Shown one piece after another: positions 26,936-34,601 of a stretch of 64,000 nucleotides of DNA (positions are counted from its first letter, which is position 1; each line of letters opens with the position of its first letter). Under the pieces are notes generated by a model that saw nothing but the letters and a program-made list of their open reading frames with translations, searched no databases and was not told where the DNA came from. The stretch lies in contig NZ_CP117879.1 of assembly GCF_028736155.1 (NCBI RefSeq), forward strand, positions 2,294,001 through 2,358,000, given 5' to 3'. The translations under genes were made by a program, and so were the position numbers. This DNA is from Flavobacterium sp. KACC 22763 (GTDB lineage Bacteria > Bacteroidota > Bacteroidia > Flavobacteriales > Flavobacteriaceae).

Positions 26936-28159
26936 TTATCTATTCAATTCAATCGCAGCCAAAATAAATGGCCCTGTTGCTTTAGGATCGTTGTCTTTTT
27001 TTCTTTCGTTTACGTAATATTCGTAAGATCCGTCACGATATGGGTTTCCACCTAAACCTGCCACTTGACAGCAGTTTGTTAAAGTGATTCCGCCATCTTC
27101 ATCCACTTTTTTGATTAAAACTGTAGTTAATCCGTCAAAAGCTTTGTTAGCTGCTTTTTTAAATTTAGCTGGCAGATAGCCTTTGTTTGCTCCTTTTGCA
27201 TACGCGTAAGCAAACATAGCTGAACCAGAAGCTTCTAAATAGTTCCCTTTTTCACCGCCTTTGTCTGTAACCTGATACCATAAACCAGATTTGCTATCCT
27301 GAAATTTAAGTATTGCCTCAGAAGCGTTGTTTAAATACTTAATTAACTCTTTTCTTTTTGGATGGTTTTTTGGCATATAATCTAAAACATCAACCAAAGC
27401 CATTACATACCAGCCCAAAGATCTAGACCAGAAGTTTGGAGAGTTTCCTGTTTCTTTATTTGCCCAAGGCATTTGTTTGCTTTCGTCCCAACCGTGATAC
27501 AATAATCCCGTTTTTGGATCTGTAGCTTTAAGCTGAATCACTTCAAATTGTTTTGCGATATCATCAAAACTTTTTCCGTTTTCAAATTTTGCTGTGTATT
27601 CTGCATAAAATGGTTCTCCCATGTACAAACCATCTAGCCACATTTGGTTTGGATAAATTTGTTTGTGCCAGAATCCGCCGCTTTGAGTTCTTGGCTGTTC
27701 TGCCAACTGTTTGCGAATTAATTGTAAAGCTTTTAAATATTTTTCATCTTTTGAAGTTTCATAAACATCAAAAAGCAAACGTCCTGGCAATACTAAATCA
27801 ATATTGTATTTATCAAACTCATACGTTGTAATGCTTCCGTCTGTTTGCACAAACTGATCTACATAACTTCTTACGTAATTTTTGTATCTAGCATCAGGAT
27901 TCTTTTTGTACAATTCTTCTATTGAATGCAGCACTAAAGCATGAACATAATCCCACTTTGGCTTTTTAGCATCGTCAATCATATACGATTCTGGATGGCG
28001 TTTCATCAAGGTCAAGGCCATTTTATCAGACCATTTCGCATTTTTACCAATCACGATATCTTTTGCAGGTTCCTGTGAGGTTACTTTACAACTTGTAATG
28101 GTCATAAAACAAGCCATCAAAATCGACATAAAATAACTTTGCTTTCTACTATTTTTCAT
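26936..28159 (-). CDS. Unsaturated glucuronyl/rhamnogalacturonyl hydrolase, GH105, copy 1
   Basis: A 407-residue (alpha/alpha)6-barrel enzyme. The N-terminus carries a lipoprotein-like signal (MTITSC), suggesting a membrane-anchored periplasmic enzyme. The GH105/GH88 landmarks are FWHKQIYPNQMWLDGLYM, with the likely catalytic aspartate in WLDG, and the C-terminal CCQVAGLGGNPYRDGSYEYY. It would remove the 4,5-unsaturated galacturonyl end left by pectate or rhamnogalacturonan lyases. The usual WGRGxGW motif is changed to WSRSLGW. It is the third and last of three tandem paralogues (22 bp after copy 2), so it arose by local duplication. Substrate preference is unknown. Confidence 0.88.
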   Translation of the reverse strand: MKNSRKQSYFMSILMACFMTITSCKVTSQEPAKDIVIGKNAKWSDKMALTLMKRHPESYMIDDAKKPKWDYVHALVLHSIEELYKKNPDARYKNYVRSYVDQFVQTDGSITTYEFDKYNIDLVLPGRLLFDVYETSKDEKYLKALQLIRKQLAEQPRTQSGGFWHKQIYPNQMWLDGLYMGEPFYAEYTAKFENGKSFDDIAKQFEVIQLKATDPKTGLLYHGWDESKQMPWANKETGNSPNFWSRSLGWYVMALVDVLDYMPKNHPKRKELIKYLNNASEAILKFQDSKSGLWYQVTDKGGEKGNYLEASGSAMFAYAYAKGANKGYLPAKFKKAANKAFDGLTTVLIKKVDEDGGITLTNCCQVAGLGGNPYRDGSYEYYVNERKKDNDPKATGPFILAAIELNR

Positions 28160-28181
28160 TTCAAAATATATTTAAATTCTA

Positions 28182-29387
28182 CTATTTTTCTAATTCAATT
28201 GCAGCTAAAATAAAAGGGCCTAATCCATGCGAATTATCCACTTTAATTTTTTCGCTTATATAATATTCATAAGAACCATCACGATAAGGATTTCCTCCTA
28301 ACCCTGCACTAGCACAAACTTGAGTAATATGTATTTCTCCATCTGGATCTACTGTAACAAGTTTTTCTGTAATTCCGTCAAATCCTTTTTCTGCTAACTT
28401 TTTATAGCTTTTTGGCAAATACCCTTTTTTTACTCCTTTTGCAAATGCATACACAAACATTTCAGAACCTGATGCTTCAAGGTAATTTCCTTTTCTATTT
28501 CCAGCATCTGTAACTTGATACCATAATCCTGATTCATCTTGATATTTTGCAACGGCTTTCGAAACCTCATTCAAATACTGGATAAGTTCTTTTCTTTTCG
28601 GATTTTCTTTTGGCATAAAATCTAAAACATCAACCAAAGCCATCATGTACCAGCCTATAGATCGAGACCAAAAATTGGGTGAGGTTCCAGTTTCTTTATT
28701 CGCCCAATCCATTTTTTTACTTTCATCCCAAGCATGAAAAAGAAGACCCGTTTTTTGATCTAAAGTATGCAGGTGAATCTGCTCAAACTGTTTTACAATA
28801 TCATCGAAGCTTTTTCCTTGTTCAAACTCGGCTGTATATTGTGCATAAAATGGAGTTCCCATATACAATCCATCTAGCCACATCTGATTTGGGTAAATCT
28901 TTTTATGCCAAAATCCTCCCGAATTTGTTCTCGGATGCGTTTCCAATTGTTTTCTTAAAAGCTGCAACGCTTTAAGATAACGATCATCTTTGGTTTGTTT
29001 ATAAACTTCAAAAAGTCCTTTGCCAGCATTTATATAATCAATATTGTAATCTTCTAGTTTATAATTTAGAATATCGCCAGAATTGTTTATTACTGTTTCG
29101 TAATACTCTTTAACGTAATTGAAATAAATCGGATTCTGTGTTTTATTGTTCAGATTCTCAAAAGCGGTCATTATAAGACCTAGCTTATAATCCCATTTTG
29201 GTTTTTCGTTATTATCAATTTGCCAGGCTTTTGGGTCACGCTTCATAATAGAAAGAGCCATTCTTTCAGACCACTTCAAGTCTTTAGAAATAACAATTGT
29301 CGTTTCTTGAGCTATTGCATTCATAAATGAAAACAGAAGGCCAATAACCATGAGTGGTAATCCAAAATATTTTCTCTTTTTATTCAT
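28182..29387 (-). CDS. Unsaturated glucuronyl/rhamnogalacturonyl hydrolase, GH105, copy 2
   Basis: A 401-residue exported paralogue with a signal peptide ending AIAQ. It keeps FWHKKIYPNQMWLDGLYM with the catalytic aspartate and the C-terminal ASAGLGGNPYRDGSYEYY. As in copy 1, the family WGRGxGW motif reads WSRSIGW. Copies 1 and 2 are the closest pair. The gene lies 10 bp after copy 3 and 22 bp before copy 1, all on the minus strand, so the three share a transcript. Its role is to hydrolyse unsaturated uronic acid ends of imported oligogalacturonides or rhamnogalacturonan fragments. Confidence 0.88.
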   Translation of the reverse strand: MNKKRKYFGLPLMVIGLLFSFMNAIAQETTIVISKDLKWSERMALSIMKRDPKAWQIDNNEKPKWDYKLGLIMTAFENLNNKTQNPIYFNYVKEYYETVINNSGDILNYKLEDYNIDYINAGKGLFEVYKQTKDDRYLKALQLLRKQLETHPRTNSGGFWHKKIYPNQMWLDGLYMGTPFYAQYTAEFEQGKSFDDIVKQFEQIHLHTLDQKTGLLFHAWDESKKMDWANKETGTSPNFWSRSIGWYMMALVDVLDFMPKENPKRKELIQYLNEVSKAVAKYQDESGLWYQVTDAGNRKGNYLEASGSEMFVYAFAKGVKKGYLPKSYKKLAEKGFDGITEKLVTVDPDGEIHITQVCASAGLGGNPYRDGSYEYYISEKIKVDNSHGLGPFILAAIELEK

Positions 29388-29397
29388 TAAAAAACAT

Positions 29398-30597
29398 TTA
29401 TTTATCTAGTTCGATTGCACTTAGTAAAAAAGCGCCCAATCCTATTGCACCATTTTCTTTTGTTTTGGAAGACAAATAATAATTGTTTGTTCCATCACGG
29501 AATGGTTTTCCGCCCAAACCTACATTCGATGAAACATTCAAAACATTAACTTCTCCTTTTTTGTCCACTTTTACAAATTCTTTTACAAAACTGTCAAATG
29601 ATTTTTTTGCTGCTGTTTTGTAGCTTGACGCTAAATAACCTTTATTGGCTCCTTTTGCAAAAGCATAAATAATCATTCCAGAAGCAGATGGTTCTACATA
29701 ATTTCCGTACAATTCTGGTTTATCAGCAACTTGATACCATAATCCTGAATCACTTTTGTACTGATTTACACTTTTTGAAATCTGATTCAAGTACTCTACC
29801 AAAACTTTATATTTTGGATGCGATTTTGGAAAATAATCTAACGTTTCCACCAATGCCACCATGTACCAGCCAATTCCTCTTCCCCAGATCGTTGGCGATG
29901 TTCCTGTTTGTTTATCTGCCCATGCGATTTCTTTACTTTCGTCCCAAGCTTGGTAAACCAAACCTGTTTTTTTGTCTACAATATGATTTTGAACCAATTC
30001 AAATTGTTTTGCAATATCATCTAAGCTTTTTCCTTTTTCGTACTTCACCGTAAACTGTGCATAAAAAGGTTCTGCCATGTACAAACCATCAATCCACATT
30101 TGGTTTGGATAAATCTGTTTGTGCCAGAATCCTCCGCTTGGTGTTCTTGGCTGGCTTTCTAACTGATTTCTCAATTTCCCGATAATCTGCAGATAGCGGG
30201 AATCTTTTGTAACATCATATAAATTAAACAGCAGTTTCCCCGGATTCAAACAATCGATATTGTATTCTTTAATATCATATTTTTTAATGTTTCCTGTACT
30301 GTCAATCATTCCATCAACATACTCTTGGATATAATTCAGGTATTTTTTATCGTTTGTCTTTTGATATAATTTTTCAAAACCAGACAATACAAAACCCATT
30401 TTATAATCCCATTTTGGTTTGTCGTTTCCATCGAGCTGCCATGCATTCGGATACTTGCTTAAAATAGAGAGTGCTGTTCGTTCTGACCATTTTAAATTGT
30501 ACGGAATGACATTATCTGATACTTCAGCTTGATTTTGTGCAATTGCAAAAACACTAAAAAACAGAAATAACAATAGGACTGTTTTTTTATACTTCAT
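29398..30597 (-). CDS. Unsaturated glucuronyl/rhamnogalacturonyl hydrolase, GH105, copy 3
   Basis: A 399-residue exported paralogue with a signal peptide ending AIAQ, the first gene of the three-gene GH105 run. It keeps FWHKQIYPNQMWIDGLYM with the catalytic aspartate, and unlike the other two it has the canonical WGRGIGW motif. Its C-terminal segment has drifted instead: the CxxAGLGGxPYRDGSYEYY pattern became SSNVGLGGKPFRDGTNNYY. The three copies therefore diverged at different active-site walls, which may mean different substrates. Just upstream lies a 274-bp nested palindrome that separates the run from the DUF4861 gene. Confidence 0.87.
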   Translation of the reverse strand: MKYKKTVLLLFLFFSVFAIAQNQAEVSDNVIPYNLKWSERTALSILSKYPNAWQLDGNDKPKWDYKMGFVLSGFEKLYQKTNDKKYLNYIQEYVDGMIDSTGNIKKYDIKEYNIDCLNPGKLLFNLYDVTKDSRYLQIIGKLRNQLESQPRTPSGGFWHKQIYPNQMWIDGLYMAEPFYAQFTVKYEKGKSLDDIAKQFELVQNHIVDKKTGLVYQAWDESKEIAWADKQTGTSPTIWGRGIGWYMVALVETLDYFPKSHPKYKVLVEYLNQISKSVNQYKSDSGLWYQVADKPELYGNYVEPSASGMIIYAFAKGANKGYLASSYKTAAKKSFDSFVKEFVKVDKKGEVNVLNVSSNVGLGGKPFRDGTNNYYLSSKTKENGAIGLGAFLLSAIELDK

Positions 30598-30615
30598 ACT
30601 TATGTTTTTTTTTTT

Positions 30616-30889
30616 GCCACTCCCGATAGCTATCGGGATAATGGATTATTTGGATTATTCTATGGCTGTTTTTTTAACACATAGATACATAGTTTAGAAA
30701 ACTTAATAATAGGCGTTTCACTTGCAGTAACAAACATAGTGCGCTATGTGTAAGAAGCAAGCTTCTTTTTATATTCTTTTAAAGTATAGTAAATTCTATG
30801 TTTCTATGTGTTAAAATTATTCTCACGCAGATTTGGCAGATTTTTTTAAATCTTTTTAATCCTGTATCCCGATAGCTATCGGGAGTGGC
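30616..30889. mobile_element. 274-bp MITE-like element with perfect 25-bp terminal inverted repeats
   Basis: The left end 30616-30640 and right end 30865-30889 are exact inverted copies over 25 bp. Each end contains the palindrome CCCGATAGCTATCGGG. Inside, AACACATAGATACATAG (30676-30692) faces CTATGTTTCTATGTGTT (30796-30812) with one mismatch, and the centre has ACATAG/CTATGT and AAGAAGC/GCTTCTT stems. There is no coding capacity. It fills the gap between the GH105 run and the DUF4861 gene and looks like a non-autonomous mobile element or a large REP structure. No target-site duplication could be confirmed. Confidence 0.65.
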
Positions 30890-30899
30890 AAATAACAAT

Positions 30900-31865
30900 T
30901 TACATTTTCCCTTTTTTATTCAGCACTTCCAATTGCTTATCTAAATATTGCGCAAATTGTTCTTTTGTTTTGATTCCGTTTACTTCTTGTTCCCAAGCTC
31001 CTAAAAGGTAAAAAGTCACCGCTTTTGTAGTTGGTTTAAAAACTAAAAGATAATCTAAATCAGTATCTGCAATATTTTCGATAGTACTAATTTCATAAAA
31101 AATTGCCATTCCTAACTTATCTGGAACCAAAGATTGCTCTCCATAAGTTGCCAGATACGCCCATTTTTTGTTTTTGCTTTCTTTTTTAAGCAATTCAGCT
31201 GTTTTCTGTTTTACAATTCCAGTACAGATTCCTTTGATTGCTTGTGAAGCTTTAATAGTATGTTGCGTATATAATTGATCTGGTTTAATGGTCAATTCTG
31301 AAGTAAAATCAATTTTATCTGAAGCCGTTTTCCATCCATAATAATTCACTTTTACTGTAGATTCGTTCGATTTATTAGCTACTGTTGCAATAGTTGAATC
31401 TACTTCACGGAAGTGTAATTTTTCATTGTTTAAATAACGATCGATAGAACCAATTCCGATTCCTTTTCCTGCTTTTAAAATATCGGCTCCCCAATCGCTC
31501 ATTTCATGGTACGAATCGAAACCGTCCTGTCCTACTTTTGGCAAAATATTTTCAAATGTCTTTTTTCCGAAGATATCAATTGCATTTCTCCAATCTAAAT
31601 ACAAACGATATCCAATTCTATTACTTTCCCAACCTGGGCCTTCGTAACGAATGTCAAAAGAATGATCGGTATGCTCTGGAGCTAGCTTCAATCTGTCCAC
31701 ATTTTTAAAAACAGTACCGCCTTTATACTTTCTTCCTTCCCATTTTCCGTCTGTTTTAGCAGATATTTCGGCATACGTTTTATTGGTTTTGATATCATAC
31801 TTCTGCGCATTTATGGCTGTTAGACCTGCGAAAAATAAAACTGCTGTGGTGATTTTTGCTTTCAT
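30900..31865 (-). CDS. DUF4861-family exported protein
   Basis: A 321-residue protein with a signal peptide (about 1-20, ending INAQ). It matches my knowledge of the DUF4861 family: an early RxYxGxxGxESNRxGYRLYLDWR-like stretch (GWESNRIGYRLYLDWRNAID), a DGFDSYHEMSDWGADIL segment, and a C-terminal FYLLGAWEQE region. The fold is probably an all-beta sandwich. DUF4861 genes are common in Bacteroidota polysaccharide loci, but I do not know a proven activity. It follows the esterase gene by 12 bp, so it belongs to the GH28-SusC-SusD-esterase transcript. A lyase, a hydrolase or a binding role are all possible. Confidence 0.7.
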   Translation of the reverse strand: MKAKITTAVLFFAGLTAINAQKYDIKTNKTYAEISAKTDGKWEGRKYKGGTVFKNVDRLKLAPEHTDHSFDIRYEGPGWESNRIGYRLYLDWRNAIDIFGKKTFENILPKVGQDGFDSYHEMSDWGADILKAGKGIGIGSIDRYLNNEKLHFREVDSTIATVANKSNESTVKVNYYGWKTASDKIDFTSELTIKPDQLYTQHTIKASQAIKGICTGIVKQKTAELLKKESKNKKWAYLATYGEQSLVPDKLGMAIFYEISTIENIADTDLDYLLVFKPTTKAVTFYLLGAWEQEVNGIKTKEQFAQYLDKQLEVLNKKGKM

Positions 31866-31877
31866 TTGTATTCTAAA

Positions 31878-32816
31878 TTATTTAAAAATTGTATCTAAAA
31901 ATCGTACGCTGTACGAGATTGTCTGTGTAAACCAAGGTTCGTAAAACCAAAATGAATGTGGCGAATCTGGAATGGTCTGCACTTCATTATAGATTTTATA
32001 TTGATTCAAAATCTGAATCATATCGTCTCTTCCTGCATGAAATCTCGGAATGCTGCTGCAGATGTACAGGACAGGTGGTGTATTTTTGTCTGTATGACTC
32101 AATGCCGAAGCGTTTTTCCAGTTTTCAGGAATCTCATCTGATTTTCCTCCTAACCAAAATGCCGCCATATCTCCTTCTGAAGATTCTGGATGCTTGAATG
32201 CTAAAACACCGTCTACATCTATTATGGCGTGAACTTTTGACGAAGAACGGCTTTTAAAATTTTTATCTTCAAAAAACGGATCATTACTTGTTGTACCAAT
32301 CAAAGCTGCCATTTGCCCTCCCGAAGAACATCCTAAAACCGCAATTTTGTTTGGATCTACATTAAATTTTTCCGCATTGTCTTTTATAAATTTTATAGCA
32401 TTCTTTACATCAATAACTCCCGTTGGATATTTTGCTTCCAATGACAATCTGTATTCGATAGCAAAACAAGAATAGCCTTTTGCAGCTATTTCTTTTCCTA
32501 TAAACTGCATTTGGTTTTTATTTCCCGATCTCCATCCTCCGCCATGAATCATAATTACGGCAGGATTCTTTCTCTTTTTAGTATTGATAAAAGCATCAAA
32601 ATGCAAAACACGATCTTGTTCTTTATTATAAACTAAATCAAATATTTCTTTAACATCTGAATTTGCTTTTATTTCTGGAATTGTGATAAACGGATATTTC
32701 TTAATTAATTTAGCATAAGTGCTTTTAATGGTATACGATGTGTCGACCTTGTACTGCTGGCTTTGCATTACAATTACATTAAAAAACAACACTAAGATTA
32801 ATTTAAAATTTCGCAT
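31878..32816 (-). CDS. Exported alpha/beta-hydrolase carbohydrate esterase
   Basis: A 312-residue hydrolase with a signal peptide (about 1-20). The oxyanion motif HGGGW (91-95) and nucleophile elbow GCSSG with Ser164 are clear. The acid is probably in the RFHAGRDD segment and the histidine in DSPHSFWF. The family includes esterases that remove acetyl or feruloyl groups from plant polysaccharides. Its place in the SusC/SusD operon, 12 bp before DUF4861, suggests it deacetylates pectin fragments in the periplasm. The gap to SusD contains a hairpin at 32834-32879. Confidence 0.85.
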   Translation of the reverse strand: MRNFKLILVLFFNVIVMQSQQYKVDTSYTIKSTYAKLIKKYPFITIPEIKANSDVKEIFDLVYNKEQDRVLHFDAFINTKKRKNPAVIMIHGGGWRSGNKNQMQFIGKEIAAKGYSCFAIEYRLSLEAKYPTGVIDVKNAIKFIKDNAEKFNVDPNKIAVLGCSSGGQMAALIGTTSNDPFFEDKNFKSRSSSKVHAIIDVDGVLAFKHPESSEGDMAAFWLGGKSDEIPENWKNASALSHTDKNTPPVLYICSSIPRFHAGRDDMIQILNQYKIYNEVQTIPDSPHSFWFYEPWFTQTISYSVRFLDTIFK

Positions 32817-32833
32817 TTCTACTCTTTACTTTT

Positions 32834-32879
32834 TAGTTAAGAAAGGAGTTCAACCTATAGTCAAACTCCTTTTTAACTA
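32834..32879. promoter_or_regulatory. Hairpin between susD-like and esterase genes
   Basis: TAGTTAAGAAAGGAGTT (32834-32850) pairs with AACTCCTTTTTAACTA (32864-32879), with one bulged G and a 13-nt loop. On the minus-strand transcript it follows the SusD stop by 37 nt and lacks a U tract. It may stabilise the SusC-SusD mRNA or act as a partial attenuator before the enzyme genes. Confidence 0.5.
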
Positions 32880-32915
32880 CTTCAAAAAACATAGTTCTCA
32901 AAAAACTACCAATTA

Positions 32916-34589
32916 CTAATAACCAGGATTTTGAGGAAAATCTTTATTTTGATTTAAATCCAAAGCAGATTGCGGTATTGGTCTTAAAATTTTAAGCTTA
33001 CCATCAACACCAACAAAATTTGCTTCTTTAATTTTATAATTATAAGCTGAAGCTCTCGCTACCAATGTTCCTGTACGTTTTAAATCGAACCAACGTTTGT
33101 ATTCGCCCAATAGTTCTCTTCCTCTTTCGTCAAGAATATAATCGATATTAAATTGAGCTAAAGTCGCATTGGCTACACCTGCTCTTCTTCTCACTTCATT
33201 TAAACGAGCTAAACCTGTTCCTGCATTTCCTGCTTTTAAATACGCTTCTGCCGCAATCAAATACGTTTCTCCAAGTCTTGAAACAATGATATCTCTTGTG
33301 CTTACAGGCCCTGTGCTTGATGGCGTCGTTGGGTCTGGATCGTCAAATTTCTTAACTGGAATAGTATAACAGTCTAAGTTTTTAATTAATGTATGTGCAG
33401 CAGAATATTCTCCCCAAGGATGATATACAAATGTTGCTGATAATCTAGAAGCGTTAGCTGTCATCCAAGTAGTTTTATCTGCCGCTGTAAACCATTTTGG
33501 TTCGTAAAAATGTCTCACTTTTAACGAAGCTGGATTTGAGCTTCTGTAATACGGATAATATAAAATAGTCTTTGTAACTCCGTTTGTTGTTTCTGGTCCT
33601 TCTACAATTTCAGTCATAAAAGTCGCATTCCATCTTGCATCACCTTTTTCGTATAAACCTAAAGCATAATCTGTCGGACATAAATTATAACTTCTTAATG
33701 GCGCTCCTGTTTCTGCTCCTCCTAAATAAGAACTGAAATAATAGAACTGGTTATTTCCTAATGTTGTAGGACTTGTACTTGTTGAAGCCTTATCATATTG
33801 TACAGAAAAAATCGTTTCTGCATTTAAATCGTTTCCTGGCTTAAACAATTGATCATAAGCTAATGCTAAAGTTTGTCCAGCAATTGCAGCATCTGCATAA
33901 GTGGCAGCTTTTGAAAAATCGTCTGCTTTACCAAAAGTTTCGTATCCTCTTGTTAAGTATACTTTTGCCAATAAATCGTTTACTGCTCTTTTATTTACTT
34001 TTCCAGATGTGTTGTAAGCAGCCGTTCCAACATTAGCCAAAGCAAAATCTAAATCTGCTATAATTTGCGTATATACTTCTTCAGCGCTGTTTCTCGTAAA
34101 AGACAAAACTGGACTTGTAATATTCTCGCTCACAATTGGCACGCCTCCATAAGTCTGAACCAATAAGAAATAAGCATTTGCTCTAAGAAATCTAGCCTCG
34201 CCTACTAATGTGTTAAGATTTGAAGTCTGTTCTGTTACTGTAGAATAATACACCGTTTTGTTTACAGACTGAATTAGCTGATAACATGAATTATACAAAT
34301 CGGCAACATTATCTGAAGATGGAATTAAAAGCGCGTACTGACTTAAACCAGCTGGTTCTGGAGTTCTTCCTTCTGCATACATATCCGTACCTGCTTCAAA
34401 AAGCCATGGATTTCCGCCATAAATTCCTTTTAACCAAGCATAATTGGTATTAACTAGCAATTGAAAACCAGATGCTGTTTTATAAGTCCCGTCAGCAGGA
34501 ACATTCGACAAGCTTTCCTCTTCAATATAATTGCTGCAAGAACTTAAGGTTCCTACTATGATTCCTAATAATATGATGAATTTTTTCAT
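32916..34589 (-). CDS. SusD/RagB-family outer-membrane glycan-binding lipoprotein
   Basis: A 557-residue lipoprotein with lipobox LSSC (Cys18). It has the SusD features: an N-terminal TPR-like helical scaffold (LVGEARFLRANAYFLLVQTYGGVPIV) and the C-terminal ETYLIAAEAYLKAGN, LNEVRRRAGV and DERGRELLGEYKRWFDLKRTG. It binds oligosaccharides at the cell surface and closes over the SusC barrel. It is 12 bp downstream of the SusC gene, the invariant order for this pair. In this locus the ligand is most likely a pectic oligosaccharide. Confidence 0.95.
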   Translation of the reverse strand: MKKFIILLGIIVGTLSSCSNYIEEESLSNVPADGTYKTASGFQLLVNTNYAWLKGIYGGNPWLFEAGTDMYAEGRTPEPAGLSQYALLIPSSDNVADLYNSCYQLIQSVNKTVYYSTVTEQTSNLNTLVGEARFLRANAYFLLVQTYGGVPIVSENITSPVLSFTRNSAEEVYTQIIADLDFALANVGTAAYNTSGKVNKRAVNDLLAKVYLTRGYETFGKADDFSKAATYADAAIAGQTLALAYDQLFKPGNDLNAETIFSVQYDKASTSTSPTTLGNNQFYYFSSYLGGAETGAPLRSYNLCPTDYALGLYEKGDARWNATFMTEIVEGPETTNGVTKTILYYPYYRSSNPASLKVRHFYEPKWFTAADKTTWMTANASRLSATFVYHPWGEYSAAHTLIKNLDCYTIPVKKFDDPDPTTPSSTGPVSTRDIIVSRLGETYLIAAEAYLKAGNAGTGLARLNEVRRRAGVANATLAQFNIDYILDERGRELLGEYKRWFDLKRTGTLVARASAYNYKIKEANFVGVDGKLKILRPIPQSALDLNQNKDFPQNPGY

Positions 34590-34601
34590 TTGATATCTTT
34601 A

